Assembly: GCA_031255985.1 (NCBI GenBank)
Contig: JAIRRL010000140.1
Location: 1-20,169, forward strand
Direction: 5' to 3'
Origin: Gracilibacteraceae bacterium
GTDB taxonomy: Bacteria; Bacillota; Desulfitobacteriia; Desulfitobacteriales; Syntrophobotulaceae
Length of the DNA stretch: 20,169 nucleotides
Positions within the stretch are counted from its first letter, which is position 1; the number at the start of each line of letters is the position of its first letter. A program made the position numbers and the translations under genes. This document shows, piece after piece, positions 1-7,014 of this stretch. The notes beneath the pieces are model-generated. The model saw only the letters and a program-made list of their open reading frames with translations, ran no database searches and was not told the origin of the DNA.

Positions 1-912
1 GCCCCCGCCGAGCAAAACGACGGCGAATCCGGCGGCGACCACCAAGCCGCCGGCCGCGCCTTCACCCGCTCCAGTCTCCGCGCCCTCGGCCGGGCCTTCG
101 CTTTCACTTACCCCAGCGCCCGCGCCTTCACCCGCTCCGGCGTCCGCGTCCTCGGCCGGGCCTTCGTCTTCACTTACCCCCGCGCCCGCGCCCGCGTCTG
201 CCCCCGCGCCTGCGGCCGGGCCTTCGTCTTCACTTGCCCCAGCGCTCGCGCCCGCGTTTCCGCCTTCAGCCGGGGTTTCTCCCGCGGCCGCCCCCGCGCT
301 TTCATCCGGCCCGGCCGCGCCGCTTCCCGCCAGCGCCGGTTCCGCCGTGGCGCTTCCCGTCCCGGCCGCCGCCGTCGCCGTCGCCGGCTGCGGCTTCACA
401 CTGACGATAAAATCCCCCGCTCCATCTCTTAGCCCCTCGCTGACATTCATGAAAAACTTCACGTCCCGTCCCATCGGAATCACGTACATTTCCCATGAAA
501 TGTAAGACGTCAGGGTTGGAAGCTCAAAGCGGTAATCCGCCGAATCCGTCCCCGCGTCCTCCATCATGATCCGCGGCGCCACGCTCTGGTAACTGCCGCC
601 CGGCGACTGTTGGACGCTCAGGCGTATGTCGCGGATATTGCTCATCAGCAGGAGACGGGCGGTGAGATATATTTTGCCGTTTTCTATTTCCACCAGCGCG
701 TCCTTATGGACGACGCTGCGGCACATGCCCTCGCCGATCGCGGTGTCCCGCGTCCCGCCGTCGGCGGTTTCGCCCGTGTCCGGATTCAAATAATAAGTGT
801 TGGTGGCGGTCAGATATACGCCGTCCGCCGCCGCCGCCGCCGGTAAGGCGCCGTAAGTCAGAGTCAGCGCCGCCGCCAGCGCCAGGGCCGGGATGATTTT
901 TTTCAGTCGCAT
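1..912 (-). CDS. Shp-like heme-binding surface protein (C-terminus cut by window edge)
   Basis: An open frame of 304 codons runs from ATG at 912 to the window edge without a stop. Residues 1-29 form a signal peptide (basic start, Ala/Leu core). Residues about 33-172 resemble the heme-binding domain of streptococcal Shp, with NPDTGE near 44-49, GMCRSV near 62-67, the LLLMSNI strand at 87-93 and a Met-rich end (Met142, Met147, Met155). Shp is known to hold heme through two Met residues; Met63 or Met90 with Met147 or Met155 are possible ligands here, which is inference. Residues about 175-285 are a low-complexity Ala/Gly/Glu linker with imperfect 20-22-residue repeats. A hydrophobic segment begins near 290 and leaves the window, so it is probably a membrane anchor. 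An AGGGGG Shine-Dalgarno abuts the stop of the upstream gene 15 bp away, so this is the third gene of the heme operon. Family assignment is from memory of the domain pattern. Confidence 0.8.
   Translation of the reverse strand, partial: MRLKKIIPALALAAALTLTYGALPAAAAADGVYLTATNTYYLNPDTGETADGGTRDTAIGEGMCRSVVHKDALVEIENGKIYLTARLLLMSNIRDIRLSVQQSPGGSYQSVAPRIMMEDAGTDSADYRFELPTLTSYISWEMYVIPMGRDVKFFMNVSEGLRDGAGDFIVSVKPQPATATAAAGTGSATAEPALAGSGAAGPDESAGAAAGETPAEGGNAGASAGASEDEGPAAGAGADAGAGAGVSEDEGPAEDADAGAGEGAGAGVSESEGPAEGAETGAGEGAAGGLVVAAGFAVVLLGGG
95..240 (-). repeat. In-gene tandem repeat, 60-66 bp period, in the Shp-like linker
   Basis: The + strand block ccttcgtcttcacttacccc at 161-180 recurs with one change at 221-240 and with one change at 95-114, giving spacings of 60 and 66 bp. 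On the coding strand it encodes a repeated Gly-Val/Ala-Ser-Glu-Asp/Ser-Glu-Gly-Pro-Ala unit embedded in Ala/Gly/Glu spacer. The repeat lies just before the membrane segment and probably sets how far the heme domain sits from the membrane. Copy number may vary between strains and may be miscounted by short-read assembly. Confidence 0.75.
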
Positions 913-927
913 GGAATCTTGCCCCCT

Positions 928-1767
928 TTAAAAATATCTTTCGCCAAAATCAACTTCCAGATGAATATCCGCCTGGCTGCGCGGCATCTCCGGGGCGCTG
1001 CTTTCCGCTTTTATCCGCACCACCCCGCGGCAGAAGCCCGTCCCCACGTCCAGCCGCAGGGCGCCGCCCGGAATGAGACGGCGGCCCTGCGCTTCCGGCG
1101 CCAGCACCCAGCGCTCGCCCTGTTTGAACCAGAGCCGCTTCAAAGCCCCGCGCAGACTTTTTCCGTCCGCCAGGCTTTCGTAACGGAAAGTCTTGGCCGT
1201 GAGCTCCAGCGCCGCCTCGCCGTCGCCGCCGAGGATGAGCCGGGCCGGGCTGCGGAAGCCCTGGTCGCCCATGGACACCAGGCGGCTGCTTTCTTTATAC
1301 ACCGTGAAGCGGGCGAGGAATATGCCGTATTGGCCGCAGCGGAGATTCTCGTTAAAAGTGTCGGCGCCAAGATTGCGCAGGGCGGTAAAAGCCCGGAGAA
1401 AAGCCGCTCCTTTGGCGATATAGGCCGCTTTTTCATCCGAAAGGGTATGAATGATCTGAAAAGCGTCCAGCCAGGCCTCCACCGGCGGCGCTCCAAAAGC
1501 CGCCTCGAAAGATATGCCAATTTCTTCCAAATAGCCCCGCTGTTCGCGGATGACCTCCAGCCCCTTGTTGGTCAAAACCACCTTGCTGTCGTCCTTTTCC
1601 AGATAGCCGCTGTCACTCAGCCAGGTGAACACTTTGCGGGCGCTCTGCCGGCTGACGCCGAAAAAGGAGGCGGCGGCCGACATCGTCCGGTTCCCGCCCC
1701 GGTGCAGATAATAGTACAGCAGATGGCTCAGCCGCAGATCAGTCAGTTTGGCGTCGTCCAGGCTCAT
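928..1767 (-). CDS. Winged-helix DNA-binding protein of unknown family in heme operon
   Basis: This 279-residue protein sits between the NEAT and Shp-like genes. Its ATG at 1767 overlaps the stop of the NEAT gene as ATGA, which implies translational coupling; a longer frame upstream exists but would run inside the NEAT gene. Residues about 8-75 look like a winged helix-turn-helix: a helix at 10-22, recognition-type helix SRQSARKVFTWLSDSGYL at 39-56, and a wing DDSKVVLTNKGLEVI at 59-73, similar in layout to DtxR- or MarR-type N-domains. Residues about 80-279 match no family I recognise; they contain short beta-rich stretches, one Cys at 144 and one at 246, and no membrane segment. Its position suggests an iron- or heme-responsive regulator of this operon, but this is inference from context only. 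Confidence 0.75.
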   Translation of the reverse strand: MSLDDAKLTDLRLSHLLYYYLHRGGNRTMSAAASFFGVSRQSARKVFTWLSDSGYLEKDDSKVVLTNKGLEVIREQRGYLEEIGISFEAAFGAPPVEAWLDAFQIIHTLSDEKAAYIAKGAAFLRAFTALRNLGADTFNENLRCGQYGIFLARFTVYKESSRLVSMGDQGFRSPARLILGGDGEAALELTAKTFRYESLADGKSLRGALKRLWFKQGERWVLAPEAQGRRLIPGGALRLDVGTGFCRGVVRIKAESSAPEMPRSQADIHLEVDFGERYF

Positions 1768-4250
1768 TCGGTTTTCGCCCGCCCCTGGCCGCGCCGCCGG
1801 AGAAAAACCGCCGCCGCCGCGCCGCCGCCGATCAGCGCGACCAGCGCCGCCCACAGGGGGCCGCCGCCGGCCGCCGGCGCAAGCTCCGCTTCCGCCGGGA
1901 GAGAGACGGTTGCCGCCGGCGTCCGTTCGCTCCGTTCTACCGCGGCCAGGCTGATTTCTTCCGCCCCCGGCCCGGCCGCCGCTTCGCTCTCAGGCGCCGC
2001 GGCCGGTTGCGGTTCGGCCGCCGCGGGCGCGGTCTCAGCGGCGGCGGGCGTCGCCGCCGGCGGCGGCGCCCCGGTCTCCGCCGCCGGGGCGGCGGCGGGA
2101 AGGGCGGCCGCCGTTACCTGGGGCGGCGGGGCGGCCCCCTCCGCCAGAGCGTACAGGCTCAGGCGGTTAAGCTGGACTTCATAGAAATCCCCGTTCAGCC
2201 CGCCTTTGATCAGAGTGGCCGTTCCGTCCTCATTGATGCGGTAGCAGAGAAGGCGGGCCGGGTCGTAATCAGGCGGGACGGGGAAAGACAAAGTGATCAC
2301 GCCGTCGGGCGCCGTTTCTTCTCCCTCCGTCTCCAGCCTGACGTCAAAGAGGACGAATTTGGCGGCGATATCGGCCAGCGCCAGCCGCGCCGTCTCGAAA
2401 GCCGCTTCTCCCGCCGCCGGCGTGGAGACTTTAAGCTCCGCCCCTTGGGGAACCACGCCCGCGGGCGCCATCAGGCGCACGCCGCTGGCTTCGTCCCGCA
2501 GAGCCGCCGCCGGCGCTTTTTCCGGCCGCAAGGACGAATTGCCGTACATAATTTCCTCGGAGGGTTTCAGCTCCGCGTCGGCCGGCGCTTCTTTCACGTT
2601 GGCCCAATTGATGCGAAAACGCGCTTCCAGCCAGCCGTCCGTGGCCGCTCCCACCGCGTCCATCGGCGTGTAGGGCACTTTGATCCGCGTGGGCAGATAC
2701 TGGCTGCTCACATCGGGCAGGCTGAGTTCAAACAGTTTCAGATAGATTATCTCGTGTTCCTCGCCGTCATATTTCGTATTGGTGGTAAAAGGCGCGCTGT
2801 CTAAGATATCCGCCCCCTCGACCTCGGTGACGCCGGTGGTGTAACCGCTCACTTCCACGGGATGAGCGGCAATCTGGATAACGGAATTGCCGTCTGCGGT
2901 AATCACGAGAGCCACGCGCTCAAAAGCTGCGTTGCCCATGGAGGCTTTATTCAAATCGGCGTGCCATAAATCAATATTTACATAGTATTTTCCGTCCTGG
3001 GAGGGATCGGCGGGGCCGCCGCCGCCGGCCGGCGCGCCGGGAGTAGCCGCCGGCGGCGCGCTGCTGGCCGCGACCGGCAGCAGCGCCGCCAGAGCCGCCT
3101 CTATGGCCGCCGCCCGTCTGTCCGCCATTTCCTGAGTGACCGTCAGGGCGGCGTTATGGGCGACCAGCCATTTCCCCGCTTCCACCGCCGCCGCGAGGGC
3201 GGCGCGGGATTTTGCCGTCCAGTCGCCCCCCGCGTCTGCGCTCGCGCCCGCGCCTGCGGCGACGGCGCTCTCCAGCGCGGCCATATCGGCGGCCGGCGCC
3301 CCGCTACTCAGGTCAAAACCTTCCCAATCCAGGCGCAGGAGCGCCAGTTGCGTACCGGCGCCGGGCGAGACCGAGTCCATCACCGGCACGAACACTTCCG
3401 TCGTCAGCGTCTCCGTCCCCGGCGCGACCGGCAGGCCGAGTTCCCGCGGATACCAGAGAGTAGGCGCGGTAGGGCCGAATTCGTCCGTGATCCCTTCATA
3501 GACGGAATACACGGCGGCCGCCGTCTTGTCATAATGGCTGATATAGCCGTTCTCGTCCCGATAGATGCTGTCCACCCCGGCCAAAGTCTGCAAATAACCG
3601 GTCAGGCCGAAAACGTCCAGCGGCCGGAAAAACAGGCGCAACTCCGTTCGCCCGTCCGGGTGAACGGTCAAAAGGCTGAGATTGTGTTCGATCGCCGCGT
3701 GACCCATGGAGGGCTGGGTCGGATTACTGAAATTCCAGAGACTGGTTCTGTTCGTGAAAAAATATTCACCCGCCGTAAGCTCATGGCGCTCGCTCAAATC
3801 CGCGTTGCGCGTCAGCGCTGCCATCGCCGCCGTCAGCGCTTCCAGCTGGCGGGCGATCTGCTCGGCTGTCAGATCTTCCCGTCCGCCCGCTTCTTCGGCG
3901 GCGGCGACGGCGGCGGTCAGAGCCGCCAAGGACGAGGCTTCGGCGTCGGTTTCCCCGGCGGCCAGATCCGCCGCCGCGCTGATCAGCGCCGCCAGAGCCT
4001 CGGTATCCGGTTCGGGATTATAAGCGCTCATGGCCTCGATCCGTCCCTCCGGGCCGGATTGCGTGTCGGCCTCGTTCTCATACACGCCCGCCGCCTCTGC
4101 GCTTAAAACCGCCGTCTCCGGCGGCTCGCCGGCCAGAGCGCTTATAGCGCCCGGCGGCGGCGCAATCAGCAGCAGCGCCAAAATGAGCAGCAGAGCCGCC
4201 GGGCGGCGCCTCCGCCCCCGCCCCCGCTTCCTGTTTATGTCATTTTGCAT
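1764..4250 (-). CDS. Membrane-anchored surface protein with two NEAT domains (heme uptake)
   Basis: This 828-residue protein begins at ATG 4250, 13 bases after AAGGAGTG. A basic N-terminus (10-16) and hydrophobic core (18-40) form the signal peptide. Residues about 78-150 and 320-392 are Ala-rich helical segments like FIVAR repeats. NEAT-like domains lie at about 158-312 (PSMGHAAIEH at 180-189) and 420-552 (YYVNIDLWHA at 422-431, ASMGNAAF at 436-443); NEAT domains bind or pass heme at the surface of Gram-positive cells. The YxxxY motif that usually holds heme is not visible in either domain (DSVSPGAGTQL and AVGAATDGWLEARF at the expected places). Residues about 583-705 form another beta-rich module. 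A Pro/Ala linker (706-795) leads to a transmembrane helix (799-817) and an Arg-rich tail. No LPXTG-like sortase signal is seen. First gene of the operon. Confidence 0.85.
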   Translation of the reverse strand: MQNDINRKRGRGRRRRPAALLLILALLLIAPPPGAISALAGEPPETAVLSAEAAGVYENEADTQSGPEGRIEAMSAYNPEPDTEALAALISAAADLAAGETDAEASSLAALTAAVAAAEEAGGREDLTAEQIARQLEALTAAMAALTRNADLSERHELTAGEYFFTNRTSLWNFSNPTQPSMGHAAIEHNLSLLTVHPDGRTELRLFFRPLDVFGLTGYLQTLAGVDSIYRDENGYISHYDKTAAAVYSVYEGITDEFGPTAPTLWYPRELGLPVAPGTETLTTEVFVPVMDSVSPGAGTQLALLRLDWEGFDLSSGAPAADMAALESAVAAGAGASADAGGDWTAKSRAALAAAVEAGKWLVAHNAALTVTQEMADRRAAAIEAALAALLPVAASSAPPAATPGAPAGGGGPADPSQDGKYYVNIDLWHADLNKASMGNAAFERVALVITADGNSVIQIAAHPVEVSGYTTGVTEVEGADILDSAPFTTNTKYDGEEHEIIYLKLFELSLPDVSSQYLPTRIKVPYTPMDAVGAATDGWLEARFRINWANVKEAPADAELKPSEEIMYGNSSLRPEKAPAAALRDEASGVRLMAPAGVVPQGAELKVSTPAAGEAAFETARLALADIAAKFVLFDVRLETEGEETAPDGVITLSFPVPPDYDPARLLCYRINEDGTATLIKGGLNGDFYEVQLNRLSLYALAEGAAPPPQVTAAALPAAAPAAETGAPPPAATPAAAETAPAAAEPQPAAAPESEAAAGPGAEEISLAAVERSERTPAATVSLPAEAELAPAAGGGPLWAALVALIGGGAAAAVFLRRRGQGRAKTE

Positions 4251-4336
4251 GATTCACGCCACACTCCTTTTCTTTGTCATTGCAAACCGGCGCCGGCTGG
4301 CCCCGCGCCGCAAAGGATTCATTGGCCGGCGCATGA

Positions 4337-4350
4337 TTAGCAAAAGCTAA
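4337..4350 (-). promoter_or_regulatory. Inverted repeat TTAGC-N4-GCTAA in NEAT leader
   Basis: A perfect 5-bp dyad with an AAAA centre (TTTT in the transcript) lies about 90 bp upstream of the NEAT start. It could be a small RNA hairpin or a protein operator. Nothing in the sequence decides between these. Confidence 0.4.
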
Positions 4351-4357
4351 CCCGACG

Positions 4358-4393
4358 CTTTGAAAAAAGCGCTTCTTCTTTTTGCGCTCAAAG
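4358..4393 (-). terminator. Terminator-like stem with U6 tract in NEAT leader (possible attenuator)
   Basis: In the transcript, GAGCGC and GCGCUU can pair around an A/G-rich loop and are followed directly by six U (4363-4368). Flanking CUUUGA and UCAAAG can extend the stem across the U tract. This leaves two folds, one terminator-like and one in which the U tract is closed inside a longer stem. The core stem is only 5-6 bp, so efficient termination is uncertain. Confidence 0.35.
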
Positions 4394-4406
4394 ACGCGCC
4401 GCCGAA

Positions 4407-4434
4407 CAGGGAGTAAGCCGAGACTTACCTCCTG
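4407..4434 (-). promoter_or_regulatory. 28-bp dyad at the predicted transcription start of the heme operon
   Basis: Arms CAGGAGGTAAG and CTTACTCCCTG flank a six-base centre TCTCGG; 9 of 11 positions are complementary as DNA and 10 of 11 as RNA with a G-U pair. The dyad begins about 6 bp after the -10 element, so it covers the predicted start site. It could be a repressor operator, or a hairpin at the very 5' end of the mRNA that stabilises it and hides a decoy AGGAGG. Confidence 0.5.
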
Positions 4435-4439
4435 TGAAT

Positions 4440-4468
4440 AGAATAGCAAACTCGGCAGAAAGTGTCAA
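4440..4468 (-). promoter_or_regulatory. Sigma-A promoter of the NEAT operon
   Basis: On the minus strand TTGACA (4463-4468, 6 of 6) and TATTCT (4440-4445, 4 of 6) are separated by exactly 17 bp. The predicted start is near 4433, giving a leader of about 180 bases before the NEAT start codon. Confidence 0.75.
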
Positions 4469-4588
4469 TACCTTTGCCAAATTCGATTATCTCGCTCATT
4501 TTTTGCCAGTATATGTAAAAAAATCGCCGGTCTCGCGGCCGCAAACGCCCTGAAACAGCCGCTCTCCGAGTTTGGGCCTTTCCTAAAA

Positions 4589-4612
4589 TTTTGACAACCT
4601 AGGTTGTCAAAA
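4589..4612. promoter_or_regulatory. Perfect 24-bp palindrome, probable operator
   Basis: Half-site TTTTGACAACCT is followed by its exact reverse complement with no centre gap; the symmetry ends at 4588/4613. A loop-free perfect dyad of this length is typical of the binding site of a homodimeric regulator such as MarR or DtxR families rather than of a terminator. It lies 29 bp past the queH stop and about 120 bp upstream of the NEAT -35. Each half contains TTGACA, but I see no good -10 at the right distance on either strand. Confidence 0.65.
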
Positions 4613-4640
4613 CCGGCGAAAAATCGCCAAAAAAATTTTT

Positions 4641-5204
4641 TTATTCGCGCGGTTTTTGCCGGATCGACATCGCGCAGCCGCAATAATTCTGGCGGTAAAA
4701 ACCTTCCCGCCGGGCGATGGCCGCCGTTTTTGCGTAACCGTCCTTTTTTTTGAAATCTTCGGCGAGAAAAACCAGCCCCGGCGTCTCCCGCGCCAGTTCC
4801 GCTCCCAGGGCGAGCAGTAAGGCGCTTTTTTTGCGTGGGCTAACGGTCAGAGTCGTCGTAAAAAAGCTTATGCCCCGCTCCTTGGCGTAAGCCGCCGTCC
4901 GGGCCAGGCGCCAGCGGAAACAAACGGCGCAGCGGCGGCCGCCCTCCGGTTCTCCTTCCAGGCCCTTTATCGCCGTCTCCCAGGCCCGCGCCCCGCAGTC
5001 GTCCTCCGCAAAAGCGCAACCGCAAGCCTCGGCGTAGCGCCGGCATTCGTCGCGCCGGCGTTCGTATTCCGCCCGCGGATAAATATTCGGGTTGGAAAAA
5101 TATACCACAGGATCATATGCCGCCTGCAGTTTCACCAGCGGATAGCCCGCGCAAACCGCGCAGCAGGCGTGCAAAACAAGGGGAGGCCGCGCCGCCGCCG
5201 TCAA
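4641..5204 (-). CDS. queH: Epoxyqueuosine reductase QueH
   Basis: QueH reduces epoxyqueuosine to queuosine in tRNA, the last step of queuosine synthesis, in bacteria that lack QueG. The 187-residue product has the family's cysteine pattern: HACC at 12-15, RCAVC at 91-95 and the C-terminal YCGC at 174-177, with NPNIYPRAEYERR at 38-50, FFTTTLTVSP at 114-123 and FKKKDGYAKT at 151-160. These cysteines bind the iron-sulfur and iron sites in the family. The start is TTG at 5204, which overlaps the lipoprotein stop as TTGA and has GGAG four bases upstream; no ATG or GTG lies before the HACC motif. Coupling to the lipoprotein gene means they are co-transcribed, although no functional link is known. 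Other queuosine genes are not in the window. Confidence 0.93.
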   Translation of the reverse strand: MTAAARPPLVLHACCAVCAGYPLVKLQAAYDPVVYFSNPNIYPRAEYERRRDECRRYAEACGCAFAEDDCGARAWETAIKGLEGEPEGGRRCAVCFRWRLARTAAYAKERGISFFTTTLTVSPRKKSALLLALGAELARETPGLVFLAEDFKKKDGYAKTAAIARREGFYRQNYCGCAMSIRQKPRE

Positions 5205-5890
5205 TTCGCTCCGGCCGCCCGCAGGGAGTTATGGATGAAAAGCACGTCCCGGTGCATCGTGTCGCGCTCGTTCCCCGTTCCGTGATAGCCGGCCAGCCAG
5301 AAATATTCCGTTTCGCTCCAGTCGATATAAGTATTGATTATCTGATCCTCGCCGTAAAGGGAAATATAGCGGACGGCCTTTTTCCCGTCGATGGTCAGGT
5401 TTTCCGAGCGAAGCTCCTCTTCTGTGAAATCTATTTCCGCCAGAGCGATATCGCCGATGGTTTTTCCTTCTTTTGGCAAAATAGAGAGACTGACCTTGGC
5501 GGAATTCGGATCCTGGCCGCCTTTGCCGCCGTCCTCATATACGTCCGGGTCTTTTTTCCAGAAAGTCAGCGCCTCATAGCCGGTATTTTCCTCCCCTTCA
5601 TTCAGGGACCAATAATTCGGATATTCGATGGCGTAAACATCGGTGACGTAAGTGAGGATTCTGATGCCGGCCATGGTTTCATCCGGCGGCGGCGGGTTTT
5701 CCGGCTGCCCCGCCGGCGGCGGCGCTGTCCCCCCGCCTGCCGGCGGCCCGGACGGAAGCGCTCCGCCTCCGCCCGCCGGCGCTTCGCCCCCGCCGGCGGG
5801 CGGGCGCTCGTTTTCTCCGCAGGCGGACAGCGGCAGCAAAGCGAGCGTCAGCAGAAGAATCAGGCCGAAACAAATTATTTTTTTGGTCAT
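5201..5890 (-). CDS. Lipoprotein with Pro/Gly-rich linker and PsbP-like domain
   Basis: The 229-residue product has a lipoprotein signal peptide with lipobox LSAC, placing the lipid-modified cysteine at 24. Residues about 27-72 are a Pro/Gly/Ala-rich linker. Residues about 78-225 form one domain with VYAIEYPNYWSL at 85-96, FWKKDPD and a C-terminal MHRDVLFIHNSL stretch; this layout recalls the PsbP/DcrB-like fold seen in many small Bacillota lipoproteins, but I am not certain. It would sit on the outer face of the membrane. The ATG at 5890 has only a weak Shine-Dalgarno; a good AAGGAGAG lies about 50 bases further upstream with no start codon near it. It overlaps queH by the TTGA junction and is probably first in that two-gene unit. 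Function unknown. Confidence 0.75.
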   Translation of the reverse strand: MTKKIICFGLILLLTLALLPLSACGENERPPAGGGEAPAGGGGALPSGPPAGGGTAPPPAGQPENPPPPDETMAGIRILTYVTDVYAIEYPNYWSLNEGEENTGYEALTFWKKDPDVYEDGGKGGQDPNSAKVSLSILPKEGKTIGDIALAEIDFTEEELRSENLTIDGKKAVRYISLYGEDQIINTYIDWSETEYFWLAGYHGTGNERDTMHRDVLFIHNSLRAAGAN

Positions 5891-6196
5891 CGGTATTCGT
5901 CCGCGCTACGCTGTTCCCGTTGCCGGCGGGAAGGGGCGCGCTCTCCTTTCAGGCTGATTGATCAAAGAGAAGGGGAGGGGAGACGGGAGAAAAATCTGGC
6001 AGAAATTTTTTTTATTTTTTTTCGATTTTCCCCGTTTTATTAAGCTGATTCTAAACTCTGTCCTATATACTTATAAATAGCTCTTATACCTTCCTTAAAA
6101 TAAATCTTTGGGGAAACCCGAACCTGAGAAATCTCAGGTTTTTTTTTGTCCTCCCGCCGCGGCTTCGGATGAAGGCGCGGCCGTCTTGTCGCGGGC
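5891..6196. other. 306-bp intergenic region between SDR gene and lipoprotein gene
   Basis: The gap contains an AT-rich stretch (about 6000-6110) suited to promoters. A weak minus-strand candidate for the lipoprotein gene is TTATAA, 17 bp, TAGAAT. It also holds a purine-rich block (5965-5990), a GGG-GAAA-CCC hairpin (6107-6122) and a strong terminator in the + direction (6121-6147). No coding sequence is convincing. Confidence 0.5.
6107..6147 (+). terminator. Rho-independent terminator on + strand, preceded by GAAA-capped hairpin
   Basis: On the + strand AACCTGAGA (6121-6129) pairs with TCTCAGGTT (6132-6140) and is followed by nine T (6139-6147). Immediately upstream, TTTGGG and CCCGAA close a GAAA tetraloop. 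On the minus strand the hairpin is preceded by A9 and followed by TTCGGG, so it would be a poor terminator there. The flanking genes are both on the minus strand, so what it terminates is unexplained. Confidence 0.7.
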
Positions 6197-6934
6197 TCAG
6201 ATGAAGGCGCCGCCGTCCACCACGATATTCTGGCCCGTGATGAAGCCGCCGTGAACGATAAGACCGTAAGCGGCCTCGGCTATATCTTCCGGGCCGGCGG
6301 GCCGGCCCAGCGGCGTGCTGCCGGCCAGACGCTCGACATGATCCTCGTGCCCTTTCACCCAGCGGGTGGTGACGATGCCGGGAGCCACGCCGATGACGCG
6401 CACCTCCGGCGCCAGCACCCTGGCCAGAGATTTGGTGACGCTTATTGCCGCCGCCTTGGAGGCGGAATAAGCGAGGGAACTGCCGAGACCGTTCAGACCG
6501 GCGATGGAGGTGATATTGACGATGACCCCCCGGCTTTGCCGCAGCGCCGCCGCCGCCGCCCGGCAGCAAAAAAAGAGGCCTTTGACGTTGACGGCGAAAA
6601 CTTCATCCCAATATTCCGCTTTCATCTCTTCCAGATCTTCATGCAGGATAAAATGCGTCCGCCCGGCGTTATTGACCAAAATATCAAGGCCGCCGAAGTC
6701 CGCGACCGCCTGGGCCATCATCGCCCGCACGGCGGCGTCGTCGCTCACGTCCGCCCGGTACAGGCGGCAGACGGCGCCCAGACCTTCGATTTCCCGCCGC
6801 GTTTCCTCCGCTTCTTGGGCGGAGCGGGAGTAGTTGACGGCGATTGCCGCCCCGGCCCGCGCCAGGCGCAAAGCGGTCGCCCGGCCGATACCCGTGCCCC
6901 CTCCCGTGATCAAAGCGGTTTTTCCCTTTAACAT
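6197..6934 (-). CDS. Short-chain dehydrogenase/reductase, FabG-like
   Basis: This is a classical SDR oxidoreductase of 245 residues using NAD(P)H. It shows the dinucleotide-binding motif TGGGTGIG at 10-17, NNAG at 88-91, catalytic Ser143 in NITSIAG, and the YxxxK pair Tyr156/Lys160 in YSASK, with PG at 185-186 and the C-terminal VVDGGAFI at 238-245. Asn34 and Arg37 after the second strand suggest NADP(H). Closest in style to 3-oxoacyl-ACP reductase FabG, but no other fatty-acid gene is nearby, so the substrate is open. I chose ATG at 6934 because AAGGAGG lies nine bases upstream; the in-frame start 33 bases earlier has no such site. It follows the TPR gene by 93 bp and may be read from the hscC promoter or its own. 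Confidence 0.9.
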   Translation of the reverse strand: MLKGKTALITGGGTGIGRATALRLARAGAAIAVNYSRSAQEAEETRREIEGLGAVCRLYRADVSDDAAVRAMMAQAVADFGGLDILVNNAGRTHFILHEDLEEMKAEYWDEVFAVNVKGLFFCCRAAAAALRQSRGVIVNITSIAGLNGLGSSLAYSASKAAAISVTKSLARVLAPEVRVIGVAPGIVTTRWVKGHEDHVERLAGSTPLGRPAGPEDIAEAAYGLIVHGGFITGQNIVVDGGAFI

Positions 6935-7014
6935 AAAGCCTGCCTCCTTTTCCGTTTGTCCCGCCAATCTTGCAGCGGCGTATTTTTCCTTTTTTAGGCG
7001 TGATTTTTATTCCG

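Larger units (their letters stand above)
4251..4640. other. 390-bp intergenic region: heme-operon leader, promoter and dyads
   Basis: This gap separates queH from the NEAT gene, both on the minus strand. Reading toward the NEAT gene it holds an A7T7 tract (4629-4642) overlapping the queH stop, a GGCGA/TCGCC hairpin (4615-4628), the perfect palindrome at 4589-4612, a sigma-A promoter (4440-4468), and a leader of about 180 bases with three dyads (4407-4434, 4358-4393, 4337-4350). I find no convincing coding sequence; the short frames here start upstream of the promoter's -10 or overlap queH in another frame. Confidence 0.7.

Noticed and set aside
928..1854. Longer form of the winged-helix protein starting at 1854
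   Set aside because: The extra 29 residues are Arg/Gly-rich, overlap the NEAT gene's C-terminal coding part and lack a ribosome binding site; ATGA coupling at 1767 is far better.
919..2184. 421-codon open frame on the + strand
   Set aside because: Antisense to the winged-helix and NEAT genes; low-complexity Ala/Arg product with no ribosome binding site I can see.
3156..4106. 316-codon open frame on the + strand
   Set aside because: Antisense to the NEAT gene; Arg/Gly-rich shadow.
4240..4449. 69-codon frame on the minus strand before the NEAT gene
   Set aside because: Its start lies upstream of the promoter's -10 element, so it would not be on the transcript, and it runs through the leader dyads.
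4589..4612. Rho-independent terminator of queH
   Set aside because: The dyad has no loop, is AT-rich at its ends and has only a short T run after it on the minus strand; an operator fits better.
5117..6043. 308-codon open frame on the + strand
   Set aside because: Antisense to queH and the lipoprotein gene; no domain and no ribosome binding site. Considered because a + strand terminator lies nearby, but the frame ends about 80 bp before it.
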